A DNA stretch of 9,978 nt from PVC group bacterium (lineage in GTDB: Bacteria > Verrucomicrobiota > Kiritimatiellia > SS1-B-03-39 > UBA6053), in assembly GCA_003565035.1 (NCBI GenBank), contig PXDP01000509.1:1-9978 (forward strand), given 5' to 3'. Positions 8,101 through 9,978 of this stretch are shown here, one piece after another. Numbering within the stretch: position 1 is the stretch's first letter; the number at the start of each line of letters is the position of its first letter. Made by a program: the position numbers and the translations under genes. The notes under the pieces are model-generated. The model was given only the letters and a program-made list of their open reading frames with translations, had not been told where the DNA came from and did no database searches.

Positions 8101-8314
8101 GCAGAACCTCCGAAAACAGGCCGGCCTTGAAGTTTCAGACCGTATCAACGTCCTGTATCGGGGATCAGACACCCTCGCCAAAGCCCTCACCGAGCACCGC
8201 AAAACCGTGATGGAGGAGGTGCTTGCTCTGGAATTGAATTCCGCGGAGAGCCTCGAGGGAGAGACCTGTGATCTCAACGGGGAAACCGCCGTCATTCTCC
8301 TTTCAAAAGCCTGA
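5183..8314 (+). CDS. ileS: Isoleucyl-tRNA synthetase, eukaryote-like type 2 (IleRS2)
   Basis: This class Ia synthetase of 1043 residues charges tRNA-Ile in the cytoplasm. The ATP-binding HxGH motif is H56-Y-G-H59 within FATGLPHYGHLLAGTIKDIV, and the second signature is KMSKR at 596-600. The CP1 editing domain is intact: the Thr-rich AWTTTPWTLPSN (227-238) and GTGIVHIAPAYGEDDY (321-336), whose last Asp matches the editing Asp of the family. The anticodon-binding domain contains NWYIRRSRRRFW. The GLPHYGH form, RRFGWDCHGLPIE and a C-terminus without the zinc Cys cluster mark the eukaryote-like type 2 class rather than the usual bacterial type 1 (PYANGHIHIGH). Type 2 enzymes are commonly insensitive to mupirocin; that is family knowledge and is not shown here. 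The gene starts 72 bases after comF. I see no T-box leader and no good Shine-Dalgarno site. A hairpin terminator follows after 33 bases. Confidence 0.95.
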   Translation: MKFHPVSNKVDFPKTEEDILAFWEAQSIFQKSLDQRKGCQEFVFYDGPPFATGLPHYGHLLAGTIKDIVPRYQTMRGRYVERRFGWDCHGLPIEELAQKALGLEGSTGILEAGVDVFNEQCRSMVLTYVNEWRKTVTRMGRWVDFDNDYKTMDPAFMETIWWVFKQLWDQGRIYKAHRIMPYTWKLTTPLSNFEANRNYQDVQDPAITCRFKLTNPEPFGPEAYFLAWTTTPWTLPSNLALCVGPDIDYIAVRDTAEGTVYILAEARLSGYYKKESDYEVVSRCKGSALTGLGYVPLFDFFADHPDSFVVLADAYVTTEDGTGIVHIAPAYGEDDYRVGRAAGIELVDPLDAEANFTDAVPPFAGQNCKEADKAIIRALKDMGKLVHQSTIQHSYPFCDRSDTPLIYRAIDAWYVKVEDLKERMTANNNAVHWMPEYVGSKRFGNWLADAKDWNISRNRFWGSCIPVWVSEDGETSICVGSIAELEALSGQKVTDLHKHIVDQITFEKDGQTFRRTPEVLDCWFESGAMPYAQQHYPFEHAEGFNDRFPADFIAEGLDQTRGWFYTLMVLSTALFDKPAFKNVVVNGLVLAENGQKMSKRLKNYPDPVEVVNRCGADAVRLYMIYSPVVRAENLAFSEDGVKQILRDLLIPMWNAYSFFVTYANTDGWDPAKRAEAESDNLLDRWILSSMEKLSAEVTDALDRYDLQSGVRPFVHFIEDLCNWYIRRSRRRFWKSEDDTDKAQAYQTLYDVLLTLCKIGAPFVPFITEAIYRNLRTGDMPESVHLCDYPQFSGQHRDGALDGQMAVVQTVVRLGRSLRSEYDLKVRMPLKGIHVATRDMSLQQNIDELKHLVMDELNVKEVWFGEEETALATYSAKPNFKTLGPKLGAKIKVCAGAVSKLDTAEISRVLQGGTLEVDLGGEQLSLRAEDLLITRVPREGLAVASEGAIVVALETELTPELEREGLAREFVSRVQNLRKQAGLEVSDRINVLYRGSDTLAKALTEHRKTVMEEVLALELNSAESLEGETCDLNGETAVILLSKA

Positions 8315-8347
8315 CCCCAAAACGGGGCAATCCGCTCCAGAACCAAT

Positions 8348-8382
8348 AAAAACCCCATAAACGCAGTGTTTATGGGGTTTTT
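8348..8382. terminator. Strong bidirectional hairpin terminator
   Basis: A perfect 15-bp stem (AAAAACCCCATAAAC at 8348-8362 with GTTTATGGGGTTTTT at 8368-8382) encloses the 5-nt loop GCAGT. T-runs follow the GC core in both directions. It ends the ileS transcript on +. On - it lies 5 bases past the CCA end of the tRNA-Val remnant, where a tRNA terminator is expected. Confidence 0.92.
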
Positions 8383-8387
8383 AAATT

Positions 8388-8432
8388 TGGTGGGCGATAC
8401 AGGACTCGAACCTGTGACCTCTTGCGTGTGAA
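8388..8432 (-). pseudogene. 3' fragment of tRNA-Val (CAC), probable attachment-site remnant
   Basis: Read on the - strand from 8432 to 8388, the parts are: anticodon loop TTCACAC (anticodon CAC, valine), anticodon-stem 3' strand GCAAG, 5-nt variable loop AGGTC, a perfect T-arm ACAGG-TTCGAGT-CCTGT, acceptor 3' strand ATCGCCC, discriminator A and an encoded CCA. The 5' half is missing. The bases that should form the other anticodon-stem strand (expected CTTGC) read ACTCT, and no D-arm or GGGCGAT acceptor strand follows. The break therefore falls exactly at the anticodon loop, the usual edge of the identity segment used by tyrosine recombinases that insert into tRNA genes. In this orientation the fragment is the displaced chromosomal 3' end, ileS is the flank, and an inserted element would run rightward from about 8433. 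The fragment is clear; the integration history is inference. Confidence 0.82.
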
Positions 8433-8960
8433 AGAGTTGGAGGGTGTTCCCGTGGTCCAGATGATGCGGAACTCACAGGCGAACGACCCCTGGGACCGGA
8501 TAACGTACGACAACCGGCTTCTGGAGTACTGAGCCCTTTGGGACGAATCGTTTCTGCGGAATCCGCAGGCTGCGAAATCCGCTTTGTCAGTGAATCGGAT
8601 TCCATCCGGGTGGATGTAACCGCCATACCCAGCGGCCAAAACGGGGCTCTGCAGGTTACCGTTTTCAAGGGCGGATTTCTTCACTCGGTTCATTCTCTGG
8701 AATCCGGAAAAATCAATCATCTGGTATTAAAAGGCATTGCATCCGCAACGGATCCTGTACAGGAGGCTCAAGAGGCTTTCGATCAGATCCTGCGGGAGTT
8801 GCAGACCTCATTTAACCACCCTCCGCTTCATTTGATCGAAGGCTCCGATCTGCTATCGCATTCGATAATCTCCGCGTCCATCATTTCACCCCTTGGGAGG
8901 GGGACACACGGACAGCATCGCTCCTGACCCCGACCGACACCGACCTACTCAGTACAACAC
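8428..8960 (+). pseudogene. Broken SGNH/GDSL-type hydrolase gene (two frameshifts and an internal deletion)
   Basis: Three frames join into one protein-like reading. From 8428: VKELEGVPVVQMMRNSQ...DNRLLEY, ending at TGA 8530-8532. One base lost near 8530 shifts to a frame reading SPLGRIVSAESAGCEIRF, then VTVFKGGFLHSVHSLESG and LVLKG, which I recall as the N-terminal beta domain of some SGNH hydrolases. At about 8736-8750 it jumps to DPVQEAQEAFDQILRELQ...LHLIEGSDLL, which resembles the C-terminal end of the same family. The catalytic middle, with the Ser block, is absent. A second lost base near 8860 leads to FDNLRVHHFTPWEG, a degenerate form of the Asp-x-x-His region (often VDHxHPWEG or HPSDxGH), with those residues changed. 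It begins right at the tRNA break. A start at TTG 8538 would give a 129-residue open frame, but it has no active site. The assignment rests on remembered motifs, so I hold it moderately. Confidence 0.5.
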
Positions 8961-8985
8961 GTGTCTCCAGCTTTCGCTGTGTCGG
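8934..8985. other. Inverted-repeat structure in unassigned DNA
   Basis: CCGACAC (8934-8940) pairs with GTGTCGG (8979-8985). Between them lie the 8-bp palindrome ACACGTGT and CAGCTTTCGCTG. On the - strand the latter reads CAGC-GAAA-GCTG, a stem capped by a GNRA tetraloop. It could be part of a - strand RNA or chance folding of GC-rich DNA. I recognise no RNA family. Confidence 0.3.
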
Positions 8986-9093
8986 ACCCGGAAAGGATTG
9001 CCGGAGACTCCAAAGCCAAAACGCCGAATTCCTAATCACGCTTGTTGCGGGTAACGCAGGGTTTAGGGATGAACACACCCTCTCCCGTCGCAT

Positions 9094-9149
9094 CCGGCGT
9101 CTTCGCCGGGATCAGCTCCGCGCAGGCGATGAGAGACGGAGGGGTTTTT
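9094..9149 (+). terminator. Candidate terminator, two hairpins then T5
   Basis: CCGGCG-TCTT-CGCCGG (9094-9109) is a compact 6-bp stem. Next, CTCCG (9116-9120) pairs with CGGAG (9137-9141) and is followed by GGG and five T residues (9145-9149). The second stem has a 16-nt loop, so it is weaker than the ileS terminator. It would end any transcript crossing the decayed region before the HAD gene. Confidence 0.35.
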
Positions 9150-9319
9150 ATTCATAATGTTTCATCTTGCCGCTGATGTTATGTATGTTACAGTAAATTA
9201 TTGAACTATTTTCTTTTCCTTATAAAGGGAATCCTTTAATTAGTAAGATTAAATATGAACCAGCATATTTTTTTTACTTGGAATTATTTACATACAACCC
9301 TTACATGGAAAAATGACAA
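9150..9319 (+). promoter_or_regulatory. AT-rich upstream region of the HAD gene, with a small palindrome
   Basis: Base composition changes sharply here from GC-rich to AT-rich, as expected for a promoter region. TTGAAC (9201-9206) and TATAAA (9221-9226) resemble -35 and -10 boxes, but the 14-base spacing is short. TAAAGG-gaat-CCTTTA (9223-9238) is a 6-bp inverted repeat overlapping the would-be -10, a place where an operator could sit. A T8 run (9268-9275) has no stem in front of it. TGTATGT (9182-9188) has its inverse ACATACA at 9290-9296, possibly by chance. I see no gene and no known riboswitch in this stretch. Confidence 0.35.
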
Positions 9320-9978
9320 ATGGGTAAGACGAGTACAAAAGAAAACTTACGGGTTCTAACACCGGAAAAAGCGTTTTTTATTGGCGTAGACTCGGACGGG
9401 TGCGTGTTCGACAGTATGGAAATCAAGCATAAGGAGTGTTTTTGTCCTGCCTTCATCAATCATTTTGGTTTGCAGGGGGTCAGCGGTTTTGCGAGGGAAA
9501 CGTGGGAATTTGTGAATCTGTATTCAAAAACCCGGGGACTCAACCGCTTCAAGGCCGTAGTGGAAGCCATCAAACTGTTGAACGAACGGCCCGAAGTTCG
9601 GGAGCAATTGGGACGCGCCATCGACACCCGCGAACTGGAAACCTGGATCTCCCTGGAAACCAGCCTGAGTGAAAAGCACCTGGGGCGTTACATACAGGCA
9701 AACAAGCACGATCTGCTGAAGAACAGCATTTTGATTCAGGCCCTGTGCTGGTCCATCGACGTGGCACACGCGGTCAAACTCATTGTTCACGACCTTCCCC
9801 CCATCGCCGAAGCCAAAAGCGTTCTGCAAAGCCTTCCGGACAGGGCGGACTGTCTGGTGGTCTCCCAAACCCCCTCCGACGATCTCGTCCGCGAATGGGA
9901 GGAGCACGATATCGCCCGCTATACCCGTATGATTGCGGGGCAGGAACAGGGCACGAAAACCGAACATCTGGCTCTGGC
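9320..9978 (+). CDS. HAD-superfamily hydrolase, N-terminal part (runs off the window)
   Basis: This open frame of 219 visible residues continues past the window edge. HAD phosphatase signatures are seen. Motif I is D24-S-D26-G-C-V-F-D31 in FFIGVDSDGCVFDSMEIKHK, with D24 the nucleophile and D26 the acid/base. A helical cap of about 130 residues follows. Motif II is VVSQTPSDDL with S182, and a motif III Lys candidate is K213 in GTKTEHL. The metal-binding motif IV must lie beyond the window. The substrate is unknown. The DSDGCVFDSMEIKHKECF style and the FVNLYSKTRGLNRF segment recall a family I associate with Lentisphaerae-type genomes. The ATG at 9320 is chosen because the ATGs at 9305 and 9313 run quickly into stops and a later Met (residue 33) would lose motif I. 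GGA about 11 bases upstream is at best a weak ribosome site. It lies on the island side of the tRNA fragment. Confidence 0.8.
   Translation, partial: MGKTSTKENLRVLTPEKAFFIGVDSDGCVFDSMEIKHKECFCPAFINHFGLQGVSGFARETWEFVNLYSKTRGLNRFKAVVEAIKLLNERPEVREQLGRAIDTRELETWISLETSLSEKHLGRYIQANKHDLLKNSILIQALCWSIDVAHAVKLIVHDLPPIAEAKSVLQSLPDRADCLVVSQTPSDDLVREWEEHDIARYTRMIAGQEQGTKTEHLAL

Noticed and set aside
8433..8700. Intact tRNA-Val, or a tRNA split by a group I intron
   Set aside because: I looked to the right for a 5' half (GGGCGAT acceptor strand, D-arm, CTTGC stem strand) and found none in the window. The sequence after the break reads as protein-coding remnant and not as an intron core.
8538..8927. 129-residue gene from TTG as an intact small protein
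   Set aside because: It reads as the joined ends of a larger hydrolase with the catalytic part missing, with in-register coding continuing in other frames on both sides.
8881..9093. 70-codon - strand open frame
   Set aside because: It has no recognisable domain and no ribosome site, and it overlaps the pseudogene end; it is probably a chance frame in GC-rich DNA.
1..9978. CRISPR array, rRNA, insertion sequence or integrase
   Set aside because: No regularly spaced repeats, rRNA-like sequence, transposase or recombinase motifs are seen on either strand.

Overview
The window (about 10 kb, GC-rich coding sequence) looks like a bacterial chromosome segment. The left 8.3 kb is ordinary, tightly packed housekeeping sequence. 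The right 1.6 kb is a decayed, gene-poor stretch that I read as the edge of an inserted element. The organism is probably a member of the PVC group, perhaps Kiritimatiellota or Lentisphaerae. That placement rests on recalled family resemblance (a eukaryote-like IleRS, a HAD protein with a DSDGCVFDSME motif, an SGNH-hydrolase remnant, little use of Shine-Dalgarno sites), so it is only moderately secure.

Region 1 (1-1595, + strand): the 3' end of mnmA (tRNA 2-thiouridylase), then apbE (FAD:protein FMN transferase) with an N-terminal membrane anchor. Region 2 (1590-2945, - strand): one exported papain-fold, C39-like cysteine peptidase. It is convergent with apbE, and their stop codons lie side by side. 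It is divergent from miaB, with only 15 bases between the start codons. Region 3 (2961-8314, + strand): miaB (tRNA methylthiotransferase), comF (phosphoribosyltransferase-like, TGATG overlap with miaB) and ileS of the eukaryote-like type 2 class. A strong bidirectional hairpin terminator follows.

Three genes act on tRNA function: MnmA and MiaB modify anticodon-loop bases of partly overlapping tRNA sets, and IleRS charges tRNA-Ile. ApbE, the peptidase and ComF have no evident link to that theme.

Region 4 (8388-9978): right after the terminator lies the 3' 45 nt of a tRNA-Val (CAC anticodon) on the - strand, cut exactly at the anticodon loop. Its 5' half is missing. This is the pattern left when an element integrates into a tRNA gene, and the geometry puts the element to the right, beginning near 8433. 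Directly against it is a wrecked SGNH/GDSL hydrolase gene with two frameshifts and an internal deletion. A structured block with no recognised gene follows, then an AT-rich intergenic stretch, then the 5' part of a HAD-family hydrolase that runs off the end of the window. No integrase, transposase, CRISPR array or rRNA is visible. The most notable result is the tRNA-Val fragment as a candidate island boundary. I did not find a clearly new multi-gene system.
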